The notes under the pieces: generated by a model
The model's database searches: none
The model's input: only the letters and a program-made list of their open reading frames with translations
Told to the model about the DNA's origin: nothing
Shown: piece after piece, positions 8,129 to 16,697 of the stretch
Layout of the letters: each line of letters begins with the position of its first letter
How positions within the stretch are numbered: the stretch's first letter is position 1
Translations under genes and position numbers: made by a program
DNA from: Herbidospora galbida
GTDB taxonomy: Bacteria; Actinomycetota; Actinomycetes; Streptosporangiales; Streptosporangiaceae
Assembly (NCBI RefSeq): GCF_005233835.1
Contig: NZ_SZQA01000019.1
Coordinates: forward strand, 91,115-155,114
Direction: 5' to 3'
Length of the DNA: 64,000 bases

Positions 8129-9216
8129 CCGCGCAGGTCCAGGCAGAGTCTCTCGTAGCGGGCGGCGACGTCGTCCCACGTGTAGTGGACGCGGGCGCGC
8201 TCGCGGGCCAGGTCGCCACGGCGGCGGCAGGCGGCGGGGTCGTCTTCGGCCTGTTCGATCACGGTCGCGAGGTCTTCGGGGCCGGCGAAGAACGCGCCCG
8301 ACTCGGCGAGGACCTCCCGGTTGAACACCACGTCGTAGGCGATCGTCGGGGCGCCCGCCCCCATGGCCCGCAGCAGCGACGGGTTGGTGCCGCCGACGGA
8401 GTGGCCGTGCAGGTAGGTGGCCGACCCGGCGTAGAGGGCGTCGAGCAGGTCCTGGTTCCAGACGGCGCCGACCAGCTTCACGCGCTCGTCCTTGGCGGCC
8501 AGGTCGTTGATCTTTTTCACGTACTCCTCGGCGTAGGGCGCCGAGCCCACGACCACCAGCGGCAGCCGGGCGGCGCTGCGCGAGTAGCCCTCGACGATCA
8601 GGTCGACGTGGTTCTCCGGCTCGAACCGGGCGACCACCAGGTGGTAGCCGCCGGGCTCATAGCCCTCGGCTCTGAGCAGGTCGTCGTCGCAGCGCTCCTG
8701 GACGGGAGCGCCGTAGGGGATCATGACGCTGCCGGCGGCGTAGGTCTCGCGGTAGTAGTCCTGGATCGCGACGGCGTCGGCGATGATCTGCTTCGACCAG
8801 CGGACCGACAGCTTCTCGACCGCCAGGTAGTAGCGCTGCCCTGCACCGTTCCATTTGGCCCGCTTCCACTCCAGCCCGTCGACGTGGGTGGCCACCGGGA
8901 TGCGCGCCAGCTTGAGGAACGGGAGTAAGGGCGCGTTGGCCGCGTTGAACACCAGCGCGACGTCGGTGCGATGCAGCAGCACATGGCCGACCGACAGCGC
9001 GGTGTGGCTGAGCGTCTCCATGATCTTGTGCTGCACGGCCGGCAGGTGGACGAGCGTCATCCCCTTGTACGCCGGGAGCTTCTCCACCGCCCCCCGGCAG
9101 TAGACCCGGACGTCGTGCCCGGCGTCGGCCAGGCGAGCCCCGATCTCCTCGACGGCGGTCTCGAAGCCCCCGTAACGGGCCGGCACCCCGCGAGTCCCGA
9201 TCATGGCGATCCGCAT
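8125..9216 (-). CDS. GT4-type glycosyltransferase with DUF1972-like N-terminus
   Basis: The protein has 363 residues. The N-terminus (MRIAMIGTRGVPARYGGFET) is the hallmark of the DUF1972/rhamnosyltransferase-like group of GT-B enzymes. The C-terminal half has ARFEPEN and the nucleotide-binding end HSVGGTNPSLLRAMGAG. It should transfer a sugar, perhaps a deoxyhexose, to a lipid-linked acceptor at the cytoplasmic face. The ATG follows GAAGGAAACGC; a longer open frame upstream is spurious because it runs into the divergent glycosyltransferase. It is coupled to the downstream kinase gene. The short promoter region shared with the divergent glycosyltransferase contains dyad symmetry. Confidence 0.88.
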   Translation of the reverse strand: MRIAMIGTRGVPARYGGFETAVEEIGARLADAGHDVRVYCRGAVEKLPAYKGMTLVHLPAVQHKIMETLSHTALSVGHVLLHRTDVALVFNAANAPLLPFLKLARIPVATHVDGLEWKRAKWNGAGQRYYLAVEKLSVRWSKQIIADAVAIQDYYRETYAAGSVMIPYGAPVQERCDDDLLRAEGYEPGGYHLVVARFEPENHVDLIVEGYSRSAARLPLVVVGSAPYAEEYVKKINDLAAKDERVKLVGAVWNQDLLDALYAGSATYLHGHSVGGTNPSLLRAMGAGAPTIAYDVVFNREVLAESGAFFAGPEDLATVIEQAEDDPAACRRRGDLARERARVHYTWDDVAARYERLCLDLRG

Positions 9217-9245
9217 GCGTTTCCTTCGATGGATGACAAGATGAA

Positions 9246-9280
9246 CATCCAACCGTAAACGGTAATCAAACATTTGGATG
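9246..9280. promoter_or_regulatory. Inverted repeat in the divergent glycosyltransferase promoter region
   Basis: CATCCAA at 9246-9252 and TTGGATG at 9274-9280 are perfect inverted copies. A second small dyad, ACCGT-AA-ACGGT, lies between them at 9252-9263. The stretch is AT-rich compared with its surroundings and sits between two divergent starts (9216 and 9289). A shared operator is inferred; no regulator is known. Confidence 0.4.
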
Positions 9281-9288
9281 CGGCAACG

Positions 9289-10407
9289 ATGGTTCGAGTG
9301 GTGATGGCCCACCCGTCGCCCGATCTGTACGGCTCCGACCGCATGCTCGTCGAATCGGTACGGGCCCTGGCCGAAAAGGCCGAAATCACCGTCACACTGC
9401 CCACCGACGGCCCTTTGTCCGATTTGATTCGCGCGGCCGGGGCCGAGGTGGAGATCCTGCCCGTGCCGGTGCTCCGCAAGGCCTATCTGAAGCCTGCCGG
9501 CCTCGTGAAGCTGACCTGGACGCTGGCCACCACACTCCCCCGCATGGTGTCCTACCTGCGGCGCGAACGTCCTGCCGTGCTGTACGTCAACACGGTCACC
9601 ATCCCCTGGTGGCTGCTGGCCGGGCGGCTCGCGCGGGTGCCGAAGGTGGTGTGTCACGTCCACGAGGCGGAAGACGGCGTTCCCGGTCCGATCAGGCGGG
9701 CGCTGGCCCTGCCGCTGCGGCTGGCGCACACGATCATCGCGATCAGCCGGAGCGTGCGCGACCGAATCGTGGCCGACGGAGGCCCTGACGGCAAAACGAC
9801 CGTCATCCACAACGGCGTCGCCGGTCCCCCGCCCACCGACCCCCGCCCGGAGCACGAGGGGCACCTTGTCCTGGTCGGCCGCCTGTCTCCCCGCAAGGGC
9901 AACGACGTCGCCGTCGAGGCGGCGAAACTCCTGGTCAGCAGGGGTCACACGATCAAGCTGACGCTGGCGGGCACCATCTTCCCCGGCTACGAGTGGTACG
10001 AGGCCGAACTCCGCGCGAAAGCCGCGGAGCTCGGGCCCGAGGTGGTCTTCGCCGGGTTCACCGACCCGGTGTGGCCACTTCTGGCCACGGCCGACGTCGT
10101 GCTGGTCCCCTCGCGGGTCGAGCCCTTCGGCCTGGTCGCCGTCGAGGGCATGCTGGCCCGTCGTCCGGTGGTCGCCAGCGAGGTGCAGGGGTTGGCGGAA
10201 ATCGTCAACGACGGGAAGAACGGCCTGCTCGTGGCGCCGGGCGACCCGGTCGCGCTCGCCGACGCCGTCGAAACCTTGCTTAACGACTGGACCGCCGCGA
10301 CAGCCCTCGCGAACAGGGGTTTCGACGATGCGACGTCCCGGTTCGGCCTAATGCGTTACACGACGGCGATGGAGCGGGCGATTCTCGGGCCGGACGCTGA
10401 TGTCTAA
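9289..10407 (+). CDS. GT4-family glycosyltransferase
   Basis: The protein has 372 residues and a GT-B layout. The N-terminus reads VVMAHPSPDLYGSDRML, as in many actinobacterial GT4 enzymes of exopolysaccharide loci. The C-terminal half has VGRLSPRKGND and the donor-binding segment PSRVEPFGLVAVEGM with the usual E-x7-E spacing. The start is uncertain: a TTG five codons earlier is possible, but the ATG at 9289 gives the family-like N-terminus. It is divergent from the other GT4 gene and is followed 76 bp later by the Wzz-like gene on the same strand. It probably adds one sugar to the growing lipid-linked repeat unit. Confidence 0.87.
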   Translation: MVRVVMAHPSPDLYGSDRMLVESVRALAEKAEITVTLPTDGPLSDLIRAAGAEVEILPVPVLRKAYLKPAGLVKLTWTLATTLPRMVSYLRRERPAVLYVNTVTIPWWLLAGRLARVPKVVCHVHEAEDGVPGPIRRALALPLRLAHTIIAISRSVRDRIVADGGPDGKTTVIHNGVAGPPPTDPRPEHEGHLVLVGRLSPRKGNDVAVEAAKLLVSRGHTIKLTLAGTIFPGYEWYEAELRAKAAELGPEVVFAGFTDPVWPLLATADVVLVPSRVEPFGLVAVEGMLARRPVVASEVQGLAEIVNDGKNGLLVAPGDPVALADAVETLLNDWTAATALANRGFDDATSRFGLMRYTTAMERAILGPDADV

Positions 10408-10483
10408 ACTGTGAATCGACCCTGTCTTTACGGCAGATTCGCAGCGCGAAGAGGAATTGCACAAGCGGGGAGAACAGGCATTC

Positions 10484-11671
10484 GTGGCCACAGACCAACG
10501 TGACGAGACCCCCGAGGTCGGTCTTCTTGAGGCCGTGTGGCGCTATCGGTGGTCGTCGCTCGCACTGATCCTCGTCGCCGCGGTCGCCGCGGGGGCGGCG
10601 ACCTTCTTCGTCTTCGGCAACGTCGAGGCGACCGCCCGGTTCGCGGTCGTCGACCCGCGCAGCACCACCTACCTGCGCATGGGCGTGTCCTCCGACAGCA
10701 GCTACATCGCCTACACCGCCCAGCGGGCCGCGTTCGCGCAGTCGGCGGGCGTGCTCGACCGGGCCCGGCAGCTTCTCGAGAACGAGCAGAAGGTCGTCGT
10801 CGACCTCGAGACCCTCCGGCAGAGCGTCACCTCCTCGCCCGGCACGGCCGGCGGCATCGTCGTGGTCACCGCGACGGCCAAGACCGACAAACTGGCCGCG
10901 CAGATGGCCAACTCGGTCGTGGCGGCCTACCAGATCCTCACCGAGGCCGACGCGCAGCGCGAGCAGGAGAAGCTGCTCAAGAGCGTGCGGTCCACCCGCA
11001 CCCGCGTACAGGACGACCTGAAGCGGGCCCCCGACGGCAGTGCCACCGAGTCGTCGCTGACCGAGGCGCTGGTGCAGCTCCAGCTCAAGGAGTCGGAGGC
11101 GACGATCGACCTCGCCCAGTTCGGCGGCGGTGTCCGGTTCGTCGACCAGGCCAACCCGCTGAAGATCACCCCGAGCAAGGTGCCGACCAACATCGCGATC
11201 GGCCTCGCGGTCGGCACGCTGCTGGCCATCGTCCTCGCGTTCCTGCGCGCCACCAACCCGATCGGCACGATCCGCGAGGTGACCACCCCGACCGGCCAGC
11301 GCCACAAGCCCGCCCAGCCCCGGCGCCCGCTGCTGCCCCGGCCCGAGGTCAACGGCACGGCGCCGGCCAGGGCCGAATACGACGACCGCCCGACGGCCGC
11401 CTTCGAACGCATCAGCCTGCCCGCCCGGCCACCGGAGCCCGCGGCCGCCGCGATCGAGAAACCCGCATCCGAGAAATCCGCACCTGGGAAGCCCGGGCCG
11501 GAAAGGACGACGCCTCCGCCGCCGATCCGGAGCTGGCCCGAACCGCCGCCGGCCAAGACGCCCGCCAAGACGCCCGCCAAGACGCCCGCGGCGAAGAAAC
11601 CGGCCGCCGAGGAACCCCCGGGTGACGACTCCGAGCCCGTGGTGACCATCGACACCGGCGCCACCTCCTGA
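10484..11671 (+). CDS. Wzz-like polysaccharide chain-length determinant without a kinase domain
   Basis: The protein has about 395 residues. A membrane span lies near residues 25-44 and another near 236-255 (NIAIGLAVGTLLAIVLAFL). Between them is an extracellular region with heptad-like stretches, as in Wzz/CapA co-polymerases. The tail is cytoplasmic, rich in proline, lysine and alanine, and includes a triplicated K-T-P-A unit. No Walker motifs are seen, so it is not a fused BY-kinase. I chose GTG at 10484 because GGGGAGA and AGG precede it; a TTG at 10457 is the alternative. Its stop overlaps the flippase ATG (TGATG), so the two are coupled. It probably sets polymer length together with the Wzy-like protein. 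Confidence 0.8.
   Translation: MATDQRDETPEVGLLEAVWRYRWSSLALILVAAVAAGAATFFVFGNVEATARFAVVDPRSTTYLRMGVSSDSSYIAYTAQRAAFAQSAGVLDRARQLLENEQKVVVDLETLRQSVTSSPGTAGGIVVVTATAKTDKLAAQMANSVVAAYQILTEADAQREQEKLLKSVRSTRTRVQDDLKRAPDGSATESSLTEALVQLQLKESEATIDLAQFGGGVRFVDQANPLKITPSKVPTNIAIGLAVGTLLAIVLAFLRATNPIGTIREVTTPTGQRHKPAQPRRPLLPRPEVNGTAPARAEYDDRPTAAFERISLPARPPEPAAAAIEKPASEKSAPGKPGPERTTPPPPIRSWPEPPPAKTPAKTPAKTPAAKKPAAEEPPGDDSEPVVTIDTGATS
11552..11587 (+). repeat. Three 12-bp tandem units encoding K-T-P-A
   Basis: GCCAAGACGCCC occurs three times without a mismatch inside the basic, proline-rich tail of the Wzz-like protein. Slippage at this point would change tail length without breaking the frame. Confidence 0.8.
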
Positions 11672-12939
11672 TGGCCGGTTCGCTGCGCAGGCTCGTCGCG
11701 CGGGCGGGCGGCTCCGTCACCTCCCAGGCCGTCACGGCGGGCGGGAGCGTCGTCTTACAGCTCATCGCGGTCCGGTTCCTCGGCCCCGAGGCGTTCGGCG
11801 CCTACGCGATCATGATGGCCGTGCTCGTCACGGTCACCACCGTCTTCTCCTCATGGGTGGGCGACTCGCTCACCGTGTTGGACCGTTTCAATCCGCGGGT
11901 GCGGGCCGCGCTGTGCGCCTCGATCCTCGGGCTGACCTCGGCCGGGACCGTCGTCGGCGTCGCGTTCGCGCTGGCGCTCCACCTGGCCGACGGGCCGGGT
12001 GTCGCCGCGTTCGCCCTGCTCACGGTGTTATGGCTGCCGCAGGAGAGCGCGCGGCGGCTGCTCAACGCGCGGCTGGAGTTCGGCCGCCTGGTGCTCAACG
12101 ACCTCGTCTACGTCGGGGTGACGCTGGCGATCCTGGCCGGGCTCTGGCTGACCGGCACGCCGTTCACGCTGACGTGGATCCTGGGCGCGATGTGCGCCGG
12201 GCAGCTCGTGTCACTCGGGCTGACGCTGGCGCTGCTGCCGTCGGTGGAATACCGGCTGCCGCGTCCGAGCCTGGCCGGGCTCGGCGAGGTCACCACCTTC
12301 GCCGCGTGGCGATCGGCGCAGGCGTCACTGCGGCCGGTGGCGCTGCTGATCATGCGGGTGGCGATCGACACGTTCGCGTCGCGTACGGTGCTGGCGGCCG
12401 TCGAGGCCGGGCGGCTGCTGATGTCGCCGGCGCTGACGGTCGTCCAGGGCGCGGGCTCCTATCTGCTGCCGACGTTCGTGCGGCGGCGTGACGCCGGGGT
12501 GCCGATCCGGCCCCGCAACGCGCTGACCGCCTCGCTGGTGCTCATCGCCGGCACGCTGGCCTGCGGGGTCGCGGCCATCGCGGTCCTCGGACACGTCGGG
12601 CCGCTCATCACCGGCGGCGCGTTCACCCTCGACGCGGTGACCGTGGGCGGCTGGGTGGCCTACACGGTCAGCTTCTCGGCGACGCTGCCGCTGGCGATGA
12701 TGGCGGCCGCCTACACCCTGTCCCGCCTGGTGTTCATGGTCAGGGCGGCCGAGACCGCCATCGGCCTGACGGCCATGCTGGTCGTGCTCGCGGTCGCCCC
12801 CGACCTGGCCCACCTGGCCCCCTACTGCATCGGATTCGGCGGCCTGGCCTCGGGATTCCTCCTATGGTGGCACCTTCGCCGCAAGGCCCCCGTCCCGTCA
12901 CGGAATGAGATCCCCCATGAGACGCACGCTGCTGAGTAG
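11671..12939 (+). CDS. MOP-superfamily flippase (Wzx/MATE-like polysaccharide exporter)
   Basis: The protein has 422 residues and is hydrophobic throughout, with about twelve spans. The N-terminus contains LQLIAVRFLGPEAFGAYAIMMAV, close to the RFLGxxxFGxYA motif of polysaccharide flippases. Such proteins move undecaprenyl-diphosphate-linked repeat units across the membrane. Its ATG shares one base with the stop of the Wzz-like gene. Its 3' end overlaps the start of the next secreted-protein gene by 23 bp. It completes a Wzx/Wzy/Wzz set with the polymerase and chain-length genes. Confidence 0.85.
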   Translation: MAGSLRRLVARAGGSVTSQAVTAGGSVVLQLIAVRFLGPEAFGAYAIMMAVLVTVTTVFSSWVGDSLTVLDRFNPRVRAALCASILGLTSAGTVVGVAFALALHLADGPGVAAFALLTVLWLPQESARRLLNARLEFGRLVLNDLVYVGVTLAILAGLWLTGTPFTLTWILGAMCAGQLVSLGLTLALLPSVEYRLPRPSLAGLGEVTTFAAWRSAQASLRPVALLIMRVAIDTFASRTVLAAVEAGRLLMSPALTVVQGAGSYLLPTFVRRRDAGVPIRPRNALTASLVLIAGTLACGVAAIAVLGHVGPLITGGAFTLDAVTVGGWVAYTVSFSATLPLAMMAAAYTLSRLVFMVRAAETAIGLTAMLVVLAVAPDLAHLAPYCIGFGGLASGFLLWWHLRRKAPVPSRNEIPHETHAAE

Positions 12940-13930
12940 CGCCGCCGTGGCGTTCGCCCTGACGGCGGCGGCGCCCGCGTACGCCGCGCCGGCCCCTCCG
13001 GCGCCGGTGAAGGCCACCTGGAAGCAGGATCGGGTCATCGACAACCCGAAGATCACCGAATCCAGCGGCCTGTACGCCTCCCCGCTCCACCCCGGCGTCG
13101 TCTGGACCCACAACGACGGCGCCGGACCGGCCACCCTCTACGCCATCGGCCCCGACGGCTCGACCCGGGCGACCGTCACCGTCGAGGGCGCGGCGGCCGT
13201 CGACACCGAGGCCGTGGGCGGCTACGTCGACCAGCGCGGCAACGCCCTCATCTACCTGGCCGACACCGGCGACAACGACAAGACCCGCCAGGCGGGGGTG
13301 ACCCTGTTCGTCTTCCCCGAGCCGAAGGTCCTGGCCGACACGACGGTGACCGCCGAGCGCTATCCGATCATCTACCCCGACGGCCCGCAGGACTCCGAGG
13401 CCGTCCTGGTCAACCCGACCAACGGCAACCTCTACTTCGTCAGCAAAACCCCGACCGGCGGAGCCGTCTACGGCGCCCCCGCGTCGCTGGTACCGGGCGT
13501 GGCCAACCGGCTGGAGCGGCTGGTGGCGGTCCCCCACGTCATCTCCGACGGCCTGATCGGCTACGACGGCCGCATGTACCTGCGCGGCCTCAACAAGATC
13601 CGCGTCTTCTCAGACGTGACCGGCCACGTGGTGCAGACGATCGACGCGCCCAAGCAGCCGCAGGGCGAGTCGATGGCGCTCAGCGCCGACGGCACGACCC
13701 TGCTGGTCGGCAGCGAGGGCGAGAAGAGCGCGGTGTTCGCGTGGCAGCTGCCGAAGGATCTGGTCACCGGCCCGATCCGCAAACCGGGCCCGCAGCCCGA
13801 CCCGAACGCGATCCAGCAGACCGCCAGGGCCAAGGAGCCGACGAAGCTGCCGCAGCTCATGCTGGGCGGGCTGACCGGAATCGCCGCGCTGATCGGGCTC
13901 GGCGCGCTCGTCCGTCGACTGAGGCGTTAA
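12917..13930 (+). CDS. Secreted, C-terminally membrane-anchored propeller-like protein
   Basis: The protein has 337 residues. The signal peptide MRRTLLSSAAVAFALTAAAPAYA is clear from the ATG at 12917; another in-frame ATG at 12905 lies four codons upstream with no ribosome site. The body has blade-like segments such as ESSGLYASPLHPGVVWTHND and QDSEAVLVNPTNGNLYFVSK, matching proteins annotated loosely as WD40- or esterase-like propellers. A hydrophobic segment (LMLGGLTGIAALIGLGALV) and RRLRR tail at the end should hold it in the membrane, facing out. It overlaps the flippase gene, so it belongs to the glycan operon. The function is unknown. Confidence 0.75.
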   Translation: MRRTLLSSAAVAFALTAAAPAYAAPAPPAPVKATWKQDRVIDNPKITESSGLYASPLHPGVVWTHNDGAGPATLYAIGPDGSTRATVTVEGAAAVDTEAVGGYVDQRGNALIYLADTGDNDKTRQAGVTLFVFPEPKVLADTTVTAERYPIIYPDGPQDSEAVLVNPTNGNLYFVSKTPTGGAVYGAPASLVPGVANRLERLVAVPHVISDGLIGYDGRMYLRGLNKIRVFSDVTGHVVQTIDAPKQPQGESMALSADGTTLLVGSEGEKSAVFAWQLPKDLVTGPIRKPGPQPDPNAIQQTARAKEPTKLPQLMLGGLTGIAALIGLGALVRRLRR

Positions 13931-13949
13931 TCGGGTTCATACTCCGGCC

Positions 13950-15626
13950 ATGCGCACGCTTGTTCACGGCAGATTCCCGACGCGAGCCACGGCCGGCCTT
14001 CGGCCGTCCGCGTCTCGCTTGCTGGCCGTGTTATCGCTCTCGTTCCTGCTGACCGGGCTGCTCGCGGCCCCGGCGTGGGCGGCCGACTACTCGGCCCAGC
14101 CGCGCGCCAACTGGCTGCCGAACGGCCGGGTCCTGGCCATCGCCCACACGGGCGACCGGGTGGTGATCGCGGGCGAGTTCACCACCCTGCGGCACTCCGC
14201 GACCGGCGAGACCGTCGGCCGCCAGCGCGTCGCCCTGCTCGACGCGGCCAGCGGCGACCTCATCCGCACGTGGTCGCCCGCGGTGAACGGCGCGGTGCAG
14301 GTCCTCGCGGTCGGGAACGGCCGGGTGTACCTCGGCGGCGACTTCACCACGGTCGCCGGGCAGACCCGCACGCGGCTGGCGGCCGTCGACCTGGCCACCG
14401 GCAACGTCGTCGGCGGCTGGACGCCCGCCGCCAACAGCACGGTGCGCGGGCTGGCCGTGATCGGCGACACGCTCTACGCCGGAGGGGCGTTCACGCAGGT
14501 CGCCGGGCAGAACCGGACCCGGCTGGCGGCCGTCGACCTCGGCAGCGGCGCGCTGCGCGCCTGGAACCCGGGCGCCAACAACACGATCATGGCCATGGCG
14601 GCCGCGCCCGACGGCGGCAGCGTGATCGTCGGCGGGCAGTTCCGCACCCTCGGCGGCGCGACGCGGCTGTTCCTCGGGTCGGTCGGGCTCAACGGCACGG
14701 TCACCGGCTGGGCTCCGCCCCCGAGTTGCGACCTGCCGAGCAACCAGTGCTGGGTGCTCGACCTGGCCGCCGACGCCGACAACGTCTACGCCGCCATCGC
14801 CGGAGTCGGCGGACGGCTGGCCGCATACCGCCTGAGCAACGGGTCGCGCCGCTGGGAGCGCACCGCCGACGGAGACGTGGAGTCGGTCGCGGTGCGCGGC
14901 TCCTACGTGTACGCCGCCGGCCACTTCTGCCCCGACTTCTCCGGGTTCCAGCGGTGTGACTTCGTGGCCGTCGACGCCGGGACCGGCGCGGTCGACACCG
15001 ACTTCGCGCCGACGGCCAACGGGCAGGTGTTCGCGCTGCACGCCGGACCCGACGCGCTGCGCGCGGGCGGCGGCTACGGCCAGCTCAACGGGGTCTCCCG
15101 GCCCAACTACACGGAGTTCCCGCTGCTCCCGGCGTCGGGCGACGTGACGCTGGTACCGGCGGGCTCCTCGTGGCGCTACCTCGACGACGGCAGCGACCAG
15201 GGCACGGCCTGGCGGGCGGCCGGGTTCGACGACTCCGGCTGGCCGCAGGGCGCCGCCCAGTTCGGCTTCGGCGACGGCGACGAGCGGCAGCAGGTCGCGC
15301 CGGGCCGGATCACCTACTACTTCCGCACGAGCTTCGGCGTCGCCGCCACGTTCGGCCAGGTCACCATGAGCGTGATCCGCGACGACGGCGCGGTCGTCTA
15401 CCTGAACGGGACCGAGATCTGGCGCGACAACCTGCCGACCGGCACGATCACCGCCGCCAGCCGGGCCGTGTCCACCATTTCGGGCGCGGCCGAGTCGCAG
15501 TGGACCGACGTGCCGCTGTCGCCCGGCCAGCTCCAGCAGGGCCAGAACACCATCACCGTCGAGATCCACCAGGATCGGCCCGACTCCAGCGACATCAGTT
15601 TCGACCTGCGCCTGCGGGCGCGCTGA
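13950..15626 (+). CDS. Secreted DUF5122-type beta-propeller protein with C-terminal galactose-binding-like domain
   Basis: The protein has 558 residues. A long basic N-region precedes the hydrophobic core LLAVLSLSFLLTGLLAAPAWA. The blades carry the same VYLGGDFTTVAGQTRTRLAAVD repeat as the proteins at the left edge, so this is the third member of the set. The C-terminal 150 residues differ: instead of FN3 there is a jelly-roll-like segment (WRYLDDGSDQGTAW...YYFRTSF...DDGAVVYLNG) seen at the ends of many secreted enzymes. It follows the anchored propeller gene by 19 bp on the same strand. The ribosome site is weak, so the start is moderately certain. Carbohydrate binding is plausible from the C-terminal fold but not shown. 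Confidence 0.85.
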   Translation: MRTLVHGRFPTRATAGLRPSASRLLAVLSLSFLLTGLLAAPAWAADYSAQPRANWLPNGRVLAIAHTGDRVVIAGEFTTLRHSATGETVGRQRVALLDAASGDLIRTWSPAVNGAVQVLAVGNGRVYLGGDFTTVAGQTRTRLAAVDLATGNVVGGWTPAANSTVRGLAVIGDTLYAGGAFTQVAGQNRTRLAAVDLGSGALRAWNPGANNTIMAMAAAPDGGSVIVGGQFRTLGGATRLFLGSVGLNGTVTGWAPPPSCDLPSNQCWVLDLAADADNVYAAIAGVGGRLAAYRLSNGSRRWERTADGDVESVAVRGSYVYAAGHFCPDFSGFQRCDFVAVDAGTGAVDTDFAPTANGQVFALHAGPDALRAGGGYGQLNGVSRPNYTEFPLLPASGDVTLVPAGSSWRYLDDGSDQGTAWRAAGFDDSGWPQGAAQFGFGDGDERQQVAPGRITYYFRTSFGVAATFGQVTMSVIRDDGAVVYLNGTEIWRDNLPTGTITAASRAVSTISGAAESQWTDVPLSPGQLQQGQNTITVEIHQDRPDSSDISFDLRLRAR

Positions 15627-15731
15627 CGGCGGAGCGAATCCGGATTTTTCTGATCGAATTGGGCCTCTAAAAACGACCATAGTCAGCCTTATTGTGGGTC
15701 GATACCTTTTGCCCCGATTCGAGAGAAGTCC

Positions 15732-16697
15732 ATGGCCGAAAAGCTCTCGCCTGTTCTGCGCGCCCGAATGCGGGCCCGAGAATTGCTCTCCCGCGCCCTC
15801 GTCGTGGTGCCGCCCGGAGTGACGATGAAGACCCGTTCGGGATTCCACTCCTCCTCCGGGCTCTCCCGCACCGTGCTCGGCCAGGTGGTGAAGGTGCTGC
15901 GGCACCGCCCGCTGGGCTTCGTCGAAGACTTCGCCCTGCCGGACAACCCCCGCATCCGGCTGGCCGCCGTCGAGTCGCGGCTGGTGCGCATCCTGTTCTG
16001 GTACGGCGAGCGCGGCTACGAGGGCATGGAGACGGCCTGCTGGCGGGACCTGTGCGCCAAGGCCACCGGCATCCTCGAACTGGGCGCCAACATCGGCTAC
16101 TACACCGTCCAGGGCGCGGAGGCGGCCGGCACCACGCCCTACGTCGCGGTGGAGGCCAACCCCGAGGCGGCGGCCATCGTGTCGCGCAACGCCGACCTCA
16201 ACGGGCTCGCCCACGTGAAGGTGGTCCAGGCCGCCGTGGTGCCCGACGACGCCCCCGCCACGCTGGAACTGTCGCTGCCCGACCAGGAGAGCTACGTCGC
16301 CCCCACGGGCGCCTACCTGTCGGAGGGCGGCGAGGGCATCAGCAACCGCCCGGCGTCCCGGACGATCACCGTCCCGACGGTGAAGATGTCGGACCTGATC
16401 GAGGGCGCCGACCTCATCAAGCTCGACATCGAGGGCTACGAGGCCGGCGTGCTGCGCGCGGTCTGGCCGCAGCTGCTGGCCGCCCGGCCCACGATCGTCG
16501 TCGAGGTGCTCCGGAACGTTCCGGCGCTGCGCCAAGTGCTGCGCGACCTGCGCGCGGAGAACTACGAGATCCGCGCCATCGGGCACGACGCGCTGCACGT
16601 CATCACCGACGCCGAGCTGGCGTCCGAGGAGCCGCTGCCGCGCTACGGCTCCCGGGACGTCATCGTCGTACCGGCCGAGAAGGCCGGCGCCCTCTAG
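15732..16697 (+). CDS. FkbM-family SAM-dependent methyltransferase
   Basis: The protein has 321 residues. The SAM-binding motif LELGANIGYYT lies near residue 115, and KLDIEGYEAGVL near 235 is the signature of the FkbM family. Members methylate hydroxyl groups on sugars or polyketides. Within this locus, O-methylation of a glycan residue is the likely role. Upstream is an AT-rich 105-bp gap that probably holds its own promoter. Its TAG stop overlaps the TAG stop of the convergent rmlD-like gene inside a CTAG palindrome. Confidence 0.85.
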   Translation: MAEKLSPVLRARMRARELLSRALVVVPPGVTMKTRSGFHSSSGLSRTVLGQVVKVLRHRPLGFVEDFALPDNPRIRLAAVESRLVRILFWYGERGYEGMETACWRDLCAKATGILELGANIGYYTVQGAEAAGTTPYVAVEANPEAAAIVSRNADLNGLAHVKVVQAAVVPDDAPATLELSLPDQESYVAPTGAYLSEGGEGISNRPASRTITVPTVKMSDLIEGADLIKLDIEGYEAGVLRAVWPQLLAARPTIVVEVLRNVPALRQVLRDLRAENYEIRAIGHDALHVITDAELASEEPLPRYGSRDVIVVPAEKAGAL

